A stretch of DNA of 64,000 nt from Cyanobacteriota bacterium (GCA_019751815.1 JAIEMW010000001.1:566197-630196), one strand, 5' to 3'; shown: positions 27,129 to 37,821, numbered from the stretch's first letter. A program made the numbers and translations. Notes: generated from the sequence alone by a model not told the origin.

Positions 27129-28529
27129 ATGAAGATTGAAGTTGAAAAACAAGATAAGTTTGTGGCCATTATTCAACTGGAAATTCCACCAGAACAAGCC
27201 ACTCAAGAGTATAGCAAAGCTTGTAAACGCCTCAGTCAGAGACTAAATATCCCGGGGTTCCGCCGAGGCAAGGCTCCAAGAGCAGTCATTGAAAAAACAG
27301 TTGGCGTGGACCGGATTAAACAGGAAGCCATGGACCGGATCCTGCCTCTCACCTTGGCCGATGTCATTAGTGAGCATCAACTGGATGTGGTTGCCTCTCC
27401 TCAGATTGAGAAATTTAGTTTTGATTTCAATACGGGTATCACGGTAAAGGCCCAAGTTGAGCTGCGTCCTGAAGTGACACTGCCGGATTTAAGCAACTTC
27501 AAAGTGGAAGTGCCTGAATTTAAAAACCCAGCTGATGCCGAAGAACGTGAATTGACCTCTATTCTCGATAGAATGACCACATTAGAATCTGTGATCGATA
27601 GAGAGTCGCTGGTTAGCGATATTGTGAATATCGATTTTACCGGTTATATCAGTGGTGAGCCTATTCGCGGTGGTGCGGCCAAAAATTACCGTCTGGATTT
27701 GAGCAATAACAACTTTATTGAAGGCTTTGCCCCACAGGTGGTGGGTCACAAAATTGGCGAAGAATTCAAAATTCAGGTCACTTTCCCCGCGGATTATCAC
27801 GACACCGCGCTGGCCGCAAAACCTGCGGAATTTGTGATCAAGATTAACGAGATTATGAAAAAAGTAAGCCCAGAGCTGACAGATGAGGTTGCCCGGAAAA
27901 TTGGCCCTTATGAATCAGTGGATGAGCTGAAAACAGAAATCAAACGTCTGCTTGCCGATAATGAGGAGCGTGAAAACACCTTCCGTAAGCAAAAAGCCTT
28001 GGTAGACGACATTGTTACCCGGTCCCAAGTAGAAGTGCCGGATTCCATGGTGAACCGTGAAGCCAAGTTGCTGATGGAAGAAGTCAAGCAACGGATTCGT
28101 AACCAGGGCATGTCTTGGGAACAATTTTTAGATTCTCAAGGACACGAGACTATCTGGGAGAATTTACGCAAAGAAGCCACACAACGCATCCGCACCAGCT
28201 TGGTGTTTGGCGCCATTGCCAAGCAGGAAAACGTGGTGGTGAATGACGTCGAATTCACCAACCAGGTCCGCGAACTGGCCCAGTTGACCAATGTCGATGA
28301 GAAGAATGTGATGCGGCAACTCGCTAACAACCCCAATGCGGCCCAAGCGATGAATGATCAACTGCTGAGCCAAAAAATTGTGACAGCTCTCTCTGAACGG
28401 ACGACCTACTTGATGGTGGAAGAATCTCAAGTGGTACAGGCTGAAAAAGCGACCGTGGGTTCTGAAATGCCTTCAGCAGTCTCTGGAAACGCCACACCAG
28501 AACAAACAGAAGTGGTCTCACCTCAATAG
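27129..28529 (+). CDS. tig: Trigger factor (ribosome-associated chaperone, PPIase)
   Basis: 466 residues. Binds nascent chains at the ribosome exit. The ribosome-binding signature is LNIPGFRRGKAPRAVIEK (residues ~38-55). The central FKBP-like domain has DFTGYISGEPIRGGAAKNY and IGEEFKIQVTFPADY. A long helical C-terminal domain runs from ~250 to 430, then a Glu/Ser-rich tail. AAGGG lies upstream of the ATG. First gene of the tig-clpP-clpX block. Confidence 0.96.
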   Translation: MKIEVEKQDKFVAIIQLEIPPEQATQEYSKACKRLSQRLNIPGFRRGKAPRAVIEKTVGVDRIKQEAMDRILPLTLADVISEHQLDVVASPQIEKFSFDFNTGITVKAQVELRPEVTLPDLSNFKVEVPEFKNPADAEERELTSILDRMTTLESVIDRESLVSDIVNIDFTGYISGEPIRGGAAKNYRLDLSNNNFIEGFAPQVVGHKIGEEFKIQVTFPADYHDTALAAKPAEFVIKINEIMKKVSPELTDEVARKIGPYESVDELKTEIKRLLADNEERENTFRKQKALVDDIVTRSQVEVPDSMVNREAKLLMEEVKQRIRNQGMSWEQFLDSQGHETIWENLRKEATQRIRTSLVFGAIAKQENVVVNDVEFTNQVRELAQLTNVDEKNVMRQLANNPNAAQAMNDQLLSQKIVTALSERTTYLMVEESQVVQAEKATVGSEMPSAVSGNATPEQTEVVSPQ

Positions 28530-28633
28530 ATAATTCAAGGCCCCGTTTGGCTAACTGCCGATCTTGGGGTATCATGTCAGCACGTTTTTTATCCCTATTT
28601 TTTGTTTTTAGATAGAGAGGGTTTCACCCAGCC

Positions 28634-29290
28634 ATGACCCAATTTGCGACCCAGACACAGCTTATCACCTCGGTTTCACATGAAGTGCAAGGCTACATGC
28701 CTGTTGTTATTGAACAATCCAGCCGTGGTGAGCGCTCATTTGATATTTTTTCTCGCCTGTTGCGTGAAAGAATTGTCTTTTTAGGCACCCCCATTGATGA
28801 TATGGTCGCCAACTTGATTGTGGCGCAGCTGTTATTGCTCGATTCTGAGAACCCAGAAAAAGATATTATGCTCTACATCAACAGCCCAGGCGGTAGTGTC
28901 ACTGCTGGGATGGCGATATACGATACGATGCAACATATTCGTGCCGATGTGAGCACCATTTGTTTGGGTCAGGCAGCCAGTATGGGTGCTTTCTTGCTCT
29001 CTTCAGGAGCTCCCGGTAAGCGTTTAGCACTGCCTCATTCACGGATTTTGATTCACCAACCTCTGGGTGGGGCTCAAGGTCAGGCCACTGATATCGAGAT
29101 TCAAGCCGCTGAAATTAACCGTCTAAAGCGCACCTTGAATGATATCTTGGCCAAAAACACCGGACAGTCGCTGAAAAAAATTGAAAAAGATACCGATCGT
29201 GATTACATCATGTCTGCAGAAGAAGGTGTCGGCTACGGCATGGTCGATAAAGTCATCACGAAGGTTGAAGAAGCGAAGAAGGACGAGTAA
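28634..29290 (+). CDS. clpP: ATP-dependent Clp protease proteolytic subunit ClpP
   Basis: 218 residues. Serine peptidase of the ClpXP complex. Catalytic Ser116 is in [15 protein letters not shown], His141 is in [14 protein letters not shown], and the Asp lies in the C-terminal region before [18 protein letters not shown]. The fold motif [20 protein letters not shown] is intact. A ~25-residue N-terminal propeptide-like stretch precedes the conserved core. It lies between tig and clpX, the classical arrangement. Confidence 0.97.
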   Translation: MTQFATQTQLITSVSHEVQGYMPVVIEQSSRGERSFDIFSRLLRERIVFLGTPIDDMVANLIVAQLLLLDSENPEKDIMLYINSPGGSVTAGMAIYDTMQHIRADVSTICLGQAASMGAFLLSSGAPGKRLALPHSRILIHQPLGGAQGQATDIEIQAAEINRLKRTLNDILAKNTGQSLKKIEKDTDRDYIMSAEEGVGYGMVDKVITKVEEAKKDE

Positions 29291-29375
29291 TATAATAAGA
29301 GAGTGAGTTTTTTGACGTTGCATGTTTCTATGCTGTCTCAGACTTACTTTGCTTCAAGGGTACGGAGGTCACTGA

Positions 29376-30707
29376 ATGGCCAAGAATGATGACAGTCGTC
29401 TAAAATGTTCCTTCTGCGGAAAAAGTCAGGATCAGGTGAAAAAGCTGATTGCTGGACCAGAGGTGTACATTTGTGATGAGTGCGTGGATCTCTGCAATGA
29501 GATTCTCGACGAAGAGTTTTTTGAAGGCGATGAGTCTGAAAAAACCGCAACGCCTGCTGAATTTACGCAGGTACCCAAGCCGCTAGAGATTAAAGCATTC
29601 CTCGACGAGCACATTGTCGGTCAAAGTGATGCGAAAAAAGTCCTTTCTGTTGCTGTTTATAACCATTACAAGCGCATTAATCACGCCATTAGTAATGCTG
29701 ATGACAAAAATGCGGTGGAAATCCAGAAAAGTAATATCTTGCTGATTGGTCCTACCGGTTGCGGCAAGACATTGCTGGCGCAAACACTTGCTAAAATGCT
29801 GGAAGTTCCCTTCGCTGTTGCAGATGCCACCACACTAACCGAAGCCGGTTACGTGGGAGACGATGTGGAAAACATTCTATTGCGTCTTTATCAAGCGGCA
29901 GACTTCGATGCCGCCAAAGCAGAGCGCGGGATTGTTTATATCGACGAGATCGATAAAATTGCCCGGAAGTCTGAAAACCCCAGTATCACCCGTGATGTCT
30001 CTGGGGAAGGTGTGCAGCAAGCCTTGCTGAAGATGATTGAAGGCACTCTGGCCAATGTGCCGCCGCAAGGGGGCCGTAAGCATCCACATCAGGAGTTTAT
30101 TCAGATCAACACCGGTAATATTCTCTTTATTTGCGGTGGGGCCTTTGTGGGTCTTGAAAAAATTGTCGAAAGCCGCGTTTCATCTGGCAAATCCTTGGGC
30201 TTTGGTGTCACCATGCCAAAATCTGCCTACGAACGTGAAATGCAAGCGGCTCGTTTGTTGAAAGATATTCAACCAGACGATCTGCTCAAATTCGGCTTGA
30301 TTCCCGAATTTATCGGTCGGATTCCGGTTACCGCTGTTCTGGATCCTCTTGATCAAGAAGCCCTTGTCCGGATTTTGACAGAGCCTCGCAATGCCATCTT
30401 TAAGCAATACCAACAACTGCTTTCGATGGACAATGTGGAACTGTCATTTTCTGCCGATGCGGCTGAAGCCATCGCGGTTGAAGCGATGAAACGCAAAACC
30501 GGTGCCCGTGCTTTGCGCTCGATTGTGGAAGAATTGATGCTGGATCTGATGTACGAGGTTCCCTCTCGTGAAGATGTCAGTAAAATCCATATCACCAAAG
30601 AGATGGTGGAGCAAAAAAAGAGCTTGGTTGCTGAAATTATTCCAATGCCTGATAAAAAACCGGCCATTGGGGAAATTAAAAGCGATCCGATAGAAGACAT
30701 TGCCTAA
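29376..30707 (+). CDS. clpX: ATP-dependent Clp protease ATP-binding subunit ClpX
   Basis: 443 residues. AAA+ unfoldase partner of ClpP. The N-terminal zinc-binding domain has CSFCGK and CDECVDLC; Walker A is [12 protein letters not shown] and Walker B is [11 protein letters not shown]. The sensor region is [10 protein letters not shown] and the C-terminal sensor-2 is [15 protein letters not shown]. The start ATG follows GTACGGAGGTC. The final ~20 residues are Lys/Pro-rich. Confidence 0.97.
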   Translation: MAKNDDSRLKCSFCGKSQDQVKKLIAGPEVYICDECVDLCNEILDEEFFEGDESEKTATPAEFTQVPKPLEIKAFLDEHIVGQSDAKKVLSVAVYNHYKRINHAISNADDKNAVEIQKSNILLIGPTGCGKTLLAQTLAKMLEVPFAVADATTLTEAGYVGDDVENILLRLYQAADFDAAKAERGIVYIDEIDKIARKSENPSITRDVSGEGVQQALLKMIEGTLANVPPQGGRKHPHQEFIQINTGNILFICGGAFVGLEKIVESRVSSGKSLGFGVTMPKSAYEREMQAARLLKDIQPDDLLKFGLIPEFIGRIPVTAVLDPLDQEALVRILTEPRNAIFKQYQQLLSMDNVELSFSADAAEAIAVEAMKRKTGARALRSIVEELMLDLMYEVPSREDVSKIHITKEMVEQKKSLVAEIIPMPDKKPAIGEIKSDPIEDIA

Positions 30708-30727
30708 GTGCGGACCCCGCATTTGCT

Positions 30728-31522
30728 GTGAATGCCTCTCTTGAAACCTCAATGACTCCTCAAACACCTGACGCACCGATGCCTCGGGCTGATTTATTGG
30801 GTTACCCGGTTGACTGTGTGTCGCTTGATGATGTGCTGGGGCAGATTGAGCAGCGAGCCCCTCAAGATAAGAATGGTCCCGCGCAAATTGTCACTCTGAA
30901 CCCGGAAATGCTGATGCAGGGTGAACGCAATCCCCAATTGGCCCGGATTCTCAAATCGGCAGATTGGGTGATCCCGGACGGTGCCGGTGTTGTTTGGGCA
31001 TTACAGTTTCTATACGGTATCAAAATTGCCCGACTCCCAGGCATTGAACTCTCCGAAGCGTTGCTTCAAAAAGCAGCCAGTCAAGATTGGCCAGTGGCAA
31101 TCATCGGTGCAGAATCCAGTGTTTTGCAAGCGGCCATTGCCAGTTTAACGGCGCGGTATCCTGGATTAAAAACGGTTTACCATCACCATGGGTTTTTCCC
31201 CGCTGGTGATGACTCTCTTGCTGTAGCCAAGGCATGTGCTGAGGCCAAACCCAAATTGGTGTTTGTGGCCTTGGGCGTCCCCAGACAAGAAACTTGGATT
31301 GAAGAATATAGATCCTTGTTCGACCCTTCCACGATTTTGATTGGCATTGGGGGGAGCTTGGATGTCTGGAGTGGGATTAAAAAAAGAGCGCCGCGGTTTT
31401 TCTTGACGCTTAATCTAGAATGGCTTTACCGAATTACCTCTGAACCCTGGCGCTTGAAACGAATTTACAACACGTTGCCTGTGTTTGTTGTAAAAGTATG
31501 CTTAAAGCGATTGGGGTTTTAG
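30728..31522 (+). CDS. WecG/TagA/CpsF-family glycosyltransferase
   Basis: 264 residues. GT26 enzymes transfer ManNAc-type sugars onto undecaprenyl-linked intermediates for teichoic acids, ECA or capsule. Hallmarks: TLNPEMLMQGERNPQLARIL, ADWVIPDGAGVVWAL, RLPGIELSE, KLVFVALGVPRQETWI and IGIGGSLDVWSG. The GTG at 30728 or the ATG at 30752 could start the protein; neither has a strong ribosome-binding site. It lies 20 bases after clpX and just ahead of the split transketolase. The exact glycan is unknown. Confidence 0.88.
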   Translation: MNASLETSMTPQTPDAPMPRADLLGYPVDCVSLDDVLGQIEQRAPQDKNGPAQIVTLNPEMLMQGERNPQLARILKSADWVIPDGAGVVWALQFLYGIKIARLPGIELSEALLQKAASQDWPVAIIGAESSVLQAAIASLTARYPGLKTVYHHHGFFPAGDDSLAVAKACAEAKPKLVFVALGVPRQETWIEEYRSLFDPSTILIGIGGSLDVWSGIKKRAPRFFLTLNLEWLYRITSEPWRLKRIYNTLPVFVVKVCLKRLGF

Positions 31523-31560
31523 AATCTAGTGATACTTTGACGATGAGAAAAGAATGAGAT

Positions 31561-32478
31561 ATGACGATGACATTGGTTAGTCCCGGAATACAAATGCAGG
31601 GCTTTTTGCCGTTTGATCAAAAGACACGTCCCAATGAGACGGCCCTCAAAACACTGGCGGCAAAACTCAGACTGGATATTTTAACGATGATCTTTGAGGC
31701 GCAGTCGGGTCATCCGGGGAGCTCCTTTTCGTGTGTCGAAATTTTGCTTTCTCTTTGGTTTGCGCAAATGCGTCACCGCCCGGATAATCCAGATTGGGCG
31801 GATAGAGACCGTTTTGTGATGTCTAAAGGTCACGGGGCTCCTGCCTTATATGCAGTGCTAATGCAGGCGGGCTATATCCCCTGGGAAGAATTGCACACGC
31901 TTCGCCAAGTTCACTCCAATCTTCAAGGACACCCCGCTTCTAAATACCTGAATGGGATTGATGTTTCTACCGGCTCTCTGGGACAAGGACTGTCTTGTGC
32001 TGTTGGGATGGCGCTTGGCCTTCGCTTAGACAAGCGTCCGTCCAGAGTATATGCTCTTCTCGGAGACGGTGAGTGTCAAGAAGGGAATGTGTGGGAAGCC
32101 GTGATGAGTGCGGCTCATCACCGCGTCAATCGTTTGACGGCGATTATTGACCGTAACCGGCTGCAAATTGACGGGAGCACGGAAAAAATTAAGGCCTTGG
32201 GCGAATTGGCACCAAAGTTTCAGGCTTTTGGCTGGAATGTGCTTGAAGTGCCAGGGCATGACTATACTGCACTCTTTGACGCCCTGGACAAGGCCGATGC
32301 GTGGGCGGAATCCAGTGATAAACCCACCGTGATTATTGCCAACACCACCAAAGGGTGTGGGGTTTCCTTTATGGAAAACCAGGCAGGCTGGCACGGTAAA
32401 GCGCCCAACAAAGAACAATTTGAACAGGCAATGACAGAGCTGGATGCAACGTATAAAGCGCTGCTTGCTTCGTCTTAA
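31561..32478 (+). CDS. Transketolase, N-terminal subunit
   Basis: 305 residues. Carries the ThDP-binding half: SGHPGSSFSCVEILLSLWF, FVMSKGHGAPALYAVLM, STGSLGQGLSCAVGMALGLR and the metal/ThDP motif LGDGECQEGNVWEAVMSAAH with the Asn in IIDRNRLQIDG. With the next gene it forms a two-subunit transketolase, moving C2 units between sugar phosphates. The gap to the C-terminal subunit is 27 bases. The two ATGs near the start (31561, 31567) are both possible. Confidence 0.93.
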   Translation: MTMTLVSPGIQMQGFLPFDQKTRPNETALKTLAAKLRLDILTMIFEAQSGHPGSSFSCVEILLSLWFAQMRHRPDNPDWADRDRFVMSKGHGAPALYAVLMQAGYIPWEELHTLRQVHSNLQGHPASKYLNGIDVSTGSLGQGLSCAVGMALGLRLDKRPSRVYALLGDGECQEGNVWEAVMSAAHHRVNRLTAIIDRNRLQIDGSTEKIKALGELAPKFQAFGWNVLEVPGHDYTALFDALDKADAWAESSDKPTVIIANTTKGCGVSFMENQAGWHGKAPNKEQFEQAMTELDATYKALLASS

Positions 32479-32505
32479 CGACATTCTAAGGGAGATATTG
32501 AACCA

Positions 32506-33456
32506 ATGGACTTGAGTACACTGCCAAAGAAGGCGCTGAGAAAACAATTTGGTGAAACCTTGGTGGCACTGGGTAAAACCAACCCCAATATTGTGGTCCT
32601 GGATGCCGATTTGGCCTGCTCTACGCAAACACAAATGTTTGCCGATGCTTACCCAGAACGCTTTTTTAACCAAGGTATTGCAGAGCAAGACTTGTTGAAT
32701 ACAGCTGCAGGACTCGCCACTGTTGGGAAAATCCCCTTCTTGAGTACCTTCGCCATTTTTGCTACGGGCAAAGCCTGGGAACCGCTGAGAAACACGATTT
32801 GCTATTCTAATTTAAACGTCAAAATCTGCCCCACTCATAGTGGTCTCAGCCTGGGAGAAGACGGGGCCAGCCATCAATCGATAGAGGACATTGCCCTCAC
32901 CCGGGTCATCCCGAATTTAACCGTGATTGTCCCTTCAGATGCTGTGGAAACTGACGCGGTGATTCGATGGGCGGCTGAGTACCAAGGGCCTGTTTATGTG
33001 CGGCTGGTGCGTCCGGATTGCCCTGTGATCCACGTTCAAGAAAATTATACGTTTAACCCCTACACCATTGAAGTACTCCGCGAAGGCAAAGATATCACCC
33101 TGGTAGGGACGGGAGAAACTGTGTACCACTGCCTGCTCGCTGCTGAACGGCTCCAAAAAGATTTAGGTATCTCTGCAGAAGTGCTCAACGCTTGTTTTAT
33201 CAAGCCCTTTGACTCTCAAACATTATTAGCAAGTGCCACAAAAACAGGCCGTGTGATTACGGTTGAGAGCCATCAGGTGATTGGTGGTTTGGGCGGGGCT
33301 GTTTGTGAAGCTCTTTGCGATTCTACCCCAGTTCCTGTCAAGCGTTTGGGCACACAAGACCGATTTGGCCAAAGCGGAAAAGCAGAGGATCTCTTTAAAG
33401 AGTATGGGATCGACTGGACATCGATTGTGGAAGCGGCTAAAAACTTCGTTCAGTAA
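32506..33456 (+). CDS. Transketolase, C-terminal subunit
   Basis: 316 residues. Pyrimidine-binding half of ThDP enzymes plus the C-terminal domain. The cofactor-activating Glu is in FNQGIAEQDLLNTAAGLATV, followed by FLSTFAIFATGKAWE, HSGLSLGEDGASHQSIEDIA, and a C-terminal domain ending GGLGGAVCEAL and LGTQDRFGQSGKAEDL. GGGAGAT precedes the ATG. The stop shares one base with the start of the HD gene (TAATG). Confidence 0.93.
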   Translation: MDLSTLPKKALRKQFGETLVALGKTNPNIVVLDADLACSTQTQMFADAYPERFFNQGIAEQDLLNTAAGLATVGKIPFLSTFAIFATGKAWEPLRNTICYSNLNVKICPTHSGLSLGEDGASHQSIEDIALTRVIPNLTVIVPSDAVETDAVIRWAAEYQGPVYVRLVRPDCPVIHVQENYTFNPYTIEVLREGKDITLVGTGETVYHCLLAAERLQKDLGISAEVLNACFIKPFDSQTLLASATKTGRVITVESHQVIGGLGGAVCEALCDSTPVPVKRLGTQDRFGQSGKAEDLFKEYGIDWTSIVEAAKNFVQ

Positions 33457-34487
33457 TGCTGGCCTATCGTTCTCTGTTACTCCCTCCCAGTGAAGCCCGC
33501 CCGCCCATTGCTTTTGAAAATCTTCCCCTGGTTCGTGCTGCCTTGTTGTCTGAAGATGAGAGTAAATTGAGACAGATTGCCAAGGACGGGGTGCTACTTT
33601 CATGCCTGCCGGAGTGGGGCCGAATGAGCAGTGAGTTTAATACACAGCACCGTTTCCATGAATTTCCTCTGGATGAGCATACGTTGCGTGTGGTTGAGAG
33701 AACCAAACGCTCAGAATACTTCGTGCAACTAAATGATGACGAGCGGTGGTCGGTCGTTTGTGCCGCCCTGCTGCACGATGTCGCCAAAATCACTGGACTG
33801 CCAGAAGAACGTGAAGCACTCAGCCCCGATCGGACCCATCCCCATAATTCTGCCCTGCTGAGTCGAGATATTCTGGCACAGTGGGGAGAGTCAAGACTGT
33901 TTGTAGAGCGCGTGGCGATTCTGATTGAGCATCATCAATTGTTTGGGGTGATGCTGATGACAACGGACGAGAAGGCTCTGCCCAGTGAGGAAGCGGTTTG
34001 CCATGCGGCAAGGATGATCAAGACTCCCTCGATGCTTAAAATGCTCTCTGCCCTCTCTGAAGGAGATATTCGTGGGGTGAAAGACAATGATGCCATATTT
34101 ACCCCAGAGGTTGCCCAAAGAATGGCTCTCTATATCCAGGCTGTAGAGTCCAAATTACAAGTAGAGGTTCCCAATGACCAGTCTGAACACCAATACTGGT
34201 TGCCTATACCAATGATACAGAAACTTCTTCACTTATGGCAGCCTGCAGAAACACGCTTTCATCCCATTTTGGTTCCTTTATGTCTTGAGAATCTCTCTGT
34301 TTCAGTCAATTCGGCAGATTATGCCCCGGTGTTTGTGTTGCCGGAACATCTTTTCTTTCAGGCGTCGCAGGTAAAAGCGGCATATCCCGAAGCCACCTTT
34401 ATGCCTTCTCTGCCTACGCCTTCTTCTGATGAGACGCATGCGCTCTGGGGTTTGCAGCCCGCCCTTTTTCACAGTATATATAACTGA
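33456..34487 (+). CDS. HD-domain protein (putative phosphohydrolase)
   Basis: 343 residues. The HD core is spread over residues ~70-180: FPLDEHTLRVVERT supplies the first His, AALLHDVAKI the His-Asp pair, then HPHNSALLSRDILAQWG and a later ILIEHHQL. It resembles the metal-dependent HD domains of GlnD and CCA-adding enzymes. There is no nucleotidyltransferase domain, and the substrate is unknown. The last ~120 residues are unassigned. Its start overlaps the transketolase stop, so it is translationally coupled. Confidence 0.75.
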   Translation: MLAYRSLLLPPSEARPPIAFENLPLVRAALLSEDESKLRQIAKDGVLLSCLPEWGRMSSEFNTQHRFHEFPLDEHTLRVVERTKRSEYFVQLNDDERWSVVCAALLHDVAKITGLPEEREALSPDRTHPHNSALLSRDILAQWGESRLFVERVAILIEHHQLFGVMLMTTDEKALPSEEAVCHAARMIKTPSMLKMLSALSEGDIRGVKDNDAIFTPEVAQRMALYIQAVESKLQVEVPNDQSEHQYWLPIPMIQKLLHLWQPAETRFHPILVPLCLENLSVSVNSADYAPVFVLPEHLFFQASQVKAAYPEATFMPSLPTPSSDETHALWGLQPALFHSIYN

Positions 34488-34506
34488 TTAAGCAGAAAGA
34501 CTCATT

Positions 34507-36888
34507 ATGCCTGAGCGTACACCTCCTTCAAGCAAACCTTCTTCTCGCAAACCACAACAAGGTCGCGTGTCGCAGAACCAATCCCAAGTAAAACGCGAAT
34601 TGCCCATGACTCCTTGGCGCCGTTTCTTAGGCTTTTTAAACGGACTGGTTTTCTGTTCCATTGCCGGGGGTGTCCTTTTGGTCATCGCGCTGGTGATTTG
34701 GGCGGGACGTGGATTGCCGTCTATTGAGGGGACTTTGGAAGAGGGCGTCGATCCCAACCGGGGCACTCAAATCTATTCCACCGATGGTGAGTTGATTATG
34801 TCTCAAGGACGCTATCACCATAAGCAAGTGAAGCTAGAAGAGGTTTCCCCTGCCTTTGTGGACGCCTTACTTTCAACTGAAGACCGTCGTTTTTACTGGC
34901 ATCCGGGAGTGGATCCCATCGCCATTGCCAGGGCCATTGTCCGTGATATCGTTCACCGGCGGATTATGGAAGGGGGCAGCACGCTCACACAGCAGCTGGC
35001 ACGCAATGTTTTTCTTTCCAACGAGCGTTCTCTGAAACGAAAAATCCGAGAGGCACTCTTGGCATTAATCTTGGAGCGCAAACTGTCCAAAAAACAGATT
35101 CTGGAACTCTATGTGAATAATACGTATTTTGGCGAAGGGGCTTACGGGATTTATGCCGCCAGTCAGGTGTACTTTAACAAACTCCCTTCTCAGCTCACCG
35201 TGGATGAGGCATCGATGCTGGCGGGGATGCCACAAGCACCCAGTACGTATAACCCTTATTACAACCCAGAAGCAGCCAAAGCCAGGCGTAATGAGGTGCT
35301 GGCAAATCTTGTAGAGTGCCATAAGCTTGATTCTGGTGAGTTAGAGAAGCTGCAAGCTAAAAGATTACGGATTAATCCTAACGGGAAAGATCTTGCTTCT
35401 TCTAACCGTGCTCCCTATTTCAATCAGATGGTTATTAATCAGCTGATGCAAGATTACGGGCTGGATGAACAAAGCTTTTGGCAAAGTGGGCTGCGCGTTA
35501 TCACGACGCTGGATTTTAAAGCCCAGATGGCGGCAACACGCTCTGTTCGTAATCTGTCCATTAGCGCGGGCCGTACAGGGAAAAAGCAACAAGCCGCCCT
35601 GCTCAGTCTGGACCCCCATACCGGAAAGATACTTGCCTACGTTGGCGGAAAAGATTTTGGTTTTAGCCAATTTGACCGTGTGAAAGAAGGGAAACGCTCT
35701 CCCGGTTCGTTGTTTAAGGTATTTACCTATGCCGCGGCGGTCGGCAATGGGTATCTTCCCAACCGGGTTTACCTGGATGAACCCTTACAGGCAGGGACGT
35801 GGAAACCGGAGAATTACGACAAGCAACACCACGGCTATATGAGTTTGGCCCAAGCCTTTGCCAAATCTAACAATATTGTGGCTGTCAAGCTCATCCAAGA
35901 GCTTAGCCCGCAATCTGTGATTGATATTGCCCGCCGAATGGGCATCCGAAACGGTGAGCTCCCCAATGATTTAACTCTGACACTGGGCAGTGCGGGTGTG
36001 AGCTTATGGGAAATGACCTCTTCTTTTGGGGTCTTGGCTAATCAGGGTGTAATGGTTGAGCCCTATGCCATTGAGTCTGTCAAAGACAGAGAGGGCCGTG
36101 TGCTATTTGAGCATGAGACACGCTCTGAAGAAGTGCTCGACAGAACGACCGTTGATACGATGGTGGCGATGATGATGGGCGTTGTTCAATACGGTACCGG
36201 CAAGGCTGCTAATATTGGCAGACCTGTTGCTGGTAAGACAGGAACCAGTGATGATCACCGCGATGCCTGGTTTATTGGCTTTACACCGGAAATTGTGACC
36301 GGGGTTTGGGTCGGCAATGATGACAATTCTCCCGTCCCTGGCTTAAGTGGTGGCGGACTTCCGGCGCAAATATGGCGCGCCTCGATGCAGCCAATGCTTT
36401 CCGGAAAGCCCCCCAGTCAATTTGATTTAACTTACAGCCAACCCATTACCCCGGAAGACTTTACGACCTACCACATTGAGAACTTGAGCTCGAATGAGCC
36501 CAAAAGTGCCGAACAACCAGCGCTGCAGCAAGAGCAGACAGTACTTAATGAAGAGGGCATCCCGCTTCGCGACAAGCAAGACCCCTCACAACCTCAACTG
36601 GACAATTCTGAAAACCAGACAGAAGATGTGGTAGAACCCTCTGCCAAATCAGGACTCAAAAAAACAGCGTCCGTTAAAAATACGATTCCAGAACTGGCAG
36701 CGCCTCCGGCCCCGCCCCGATCGCCCGTTGCCCCTAGGGCGATTAAGCCAGCTCCAGCGCCAACGCCTAAACCAGGTGCGCCTAAATCTGCTGGGATTAT
36801 CCCCATTCCAAGACGAGAGGCGCCAGTGTTACCAGCGCCTTCTCGCAGAGATATTATTCCCTTACCGCTTTCGCGGCCGTCAAACTAA
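34507..36888 (+). CDS. Class A penicillin-binding protein (PBP1A-like)
   Basis: 793 residues. Bifunctional peptidoglycan synthase. A cytoplasmic basic tail and one membrane helix (GLVFCSIAGGVLLVIALVIW) are followed by a GT51 domain with LLSTEDRRFYWHPGVDP, GGSTLTQQLARNVFLS and KILELYVNNTYFGEGAYGI-like residues (QILELYVNNTYFG). The transpeptidase has SPGSLFK, AKSNNIVAVK and GKTGTSDDHRDAWF. The final ~150 residues are an unusual Pro/Ala/Glu-rich tail (PAPAPTPKPGAPKSA). Located 19 bases after the HD gene. Confidence 0.94.
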   Translation: MPERTPPSSKPSSRKPQQGRVSQNQSQVKRELPMTPWRRFLGFLNGLVFCSIAGGVLLVIALVIWAGRGLPSIEGTLEEGVDPNRGTQIYSTDGELIMSQGRYHHKQVKLEEVSPAFVDALLSTEDRRFYWHPGVDPIAIARAIVRDIVHRRIMEGGSTLTQQLARNVFLSNERSLKRKIREALLALILERKLSKKQILELYVNNTYFGEGAYGIYAASQVYFNKLPSQLTVDEASMLAGMPQAPSTYNPYYNPEAAKARRNEVLANLVECHKLDSGELEKLQAKRLRINPNGKDLASSNRAPYFNQMVINQLMQDYGLDEQSFWQSGLRVITTLDFKAQMAATRSVRNLSISAGRTGKKQQAALLSLDPHTGKILAYVGGKDFGFSQFDRVKEGKRSPGSLFKVFTYAAAVGNGYLPNRVYLDEPLQAGTWKPENYDKQHHGYMSLAQAFAKSNNIVAVKLIQELSPQSVIDIARRMGIRNGELPNDLTLTLGSAGVSLWEMTSSFGVLANQGVMVEPYAIESVKDREGRVLFEHETRSEEVLDRTTVDTMVAMMMGVVQYGTGKAANIGRPVAGKTGTSDDHRDAWFIGFTPEIVTGVWVGNDDNSPVPGLSGGGLPAQIWRASMQPMLSGKPPSQFDLTYSQPITPEDFTTYHIENLSSNEPKSAEQPALQQEQTVLNEEGIPLRDKQDPSQPQLDNSENQTEDVVEPSAKSGLKKTASVKNTIPELAAPPAPPRSPVAPRAIKPAPAPTPKPGAPKSAGIIPIPRREAPVLPAPSRRDIIPLPLSRPSN

Positions 36889-36900
36889 ATTTTGCCTGTA

Positions 36901-37821
36901 TTAATTGGGTTTTATATTGGTCAGCTCTTGCTGTCTCAGAGCCGCAGCGCCTAACATGCCGCCCAAGCCCATTGATTCCACCGCAGAACTCGGCACCAGC
37001 ATCAGTGCTCCCTTCTCTTTCAGGCCTTCATAGAGCATGTTCATGGCCCGTAAGTGCAGCGCCACCGGATTGTTTTCGTAGGATTTAGAGGCTTTATTAA
37101 ACATTTCAGCGATCTCGACTTCCGCTTGGCCTAAAATCACGCGGGCATGTTTTTCACGGTAAGCTTGGGCTTCACGGGACATGGCATCTTGCAGTGCTTC
37201 TGGAATAACCACATCGCGCATTTCAACGGATTTTACTTCCAGACCCCATGGGGTGCAGCGCTCTGCAATTAATTTCTGCAACTCTTTTTCAATCGATTCG
37301 CGCCCTTTCAGTAGTTCTGATAAAGAAGTACGGCCAATGATATCTCGGAGCCCCGTTTGGGAGGCCCATGAAATGGCCTGAAAATAATTCTGGACGCTGA
37401 GAGCTGCTTTTTCTGAATCAATCACCTGCCAAAAGATAACCGCATCCACATTGACGGGCACCGTATCGGCCGTGAGTGTTTGTTCTGCGGCAAAGCTGGT
37501 TGTGATCACCCGTAAATCAATATAATACTGAACGGAATCAAAGCCAGGCAGCACCCAGAACAGTCCAGGCCCGCGCAGTCCAACAAAACTTCCCAGGCGA
37601 AGGACGACGGCTTGCTCCCACTGATTGGCAAATTGCGGAGACGCACTGAAAATGAGACCTGAAACAATGGTGATCAGACTTAACCACCAGAGATGTCCAC
37701 TAGAGCCTATCAGGAGTAGGGCGCTTAAACCCACACTGAAAAAGATAATCAAAAAGGTGACCACATTGGGTCTGGCGTTTATGGTCACTTCCGCATTCAT
37801 GCCATTGGTATTATTGGACAT
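36901..37821 (-). CDS. Slipin/stomatin-like SPFH (band 7) membrane protein
   Basis: 306 residues. Two hydrophobic stretches at residues ~20-62 anchor the N terminus, then an SPFH domain: WEQAVVLRLGSFVGLRGPGL, VPVNVDAVIFWQVID, RTSLSELLKGRESIEKELQK and TPWGLEVKSVEMRDVVIPEA. A helical region AMSREAQAYREKHARVILGQ and a hydrophobic C terminus follow. Such proteins oligomerise on the membrane; no partner NfeD gene is adjacent. AGGAGAG precedes the ATG. The stop is 12 bases from the convergent PBP gene. Confidence 0.88.
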   Translation of the reverse strand: MSNNTNGMNAEVTINARPNVVTFLIIFFSVGLSALLLIGSSGHLWWLSLITIVSGLIFSASPQFANQWEQAVVLRLGSFVGLRGPGLFWVLPGFDSVQYYIDLRVITTSFAAEQTLTADTVPVNVDAVIFWQVIDSEKAALSVQNYFQAISWASQTGLRDIIGRTSLSELLKGRESIEKELQKLIAERCTPWGLEVKSVEMRDVVIPEALQDAMSREAQAYREKHARVILGQAEVEIAEMFNKASKSYENNPVALHLRAMNMLYEGLKEKGALMLVPSSAVESMGLGGMLGAAALRQQELTNIKPN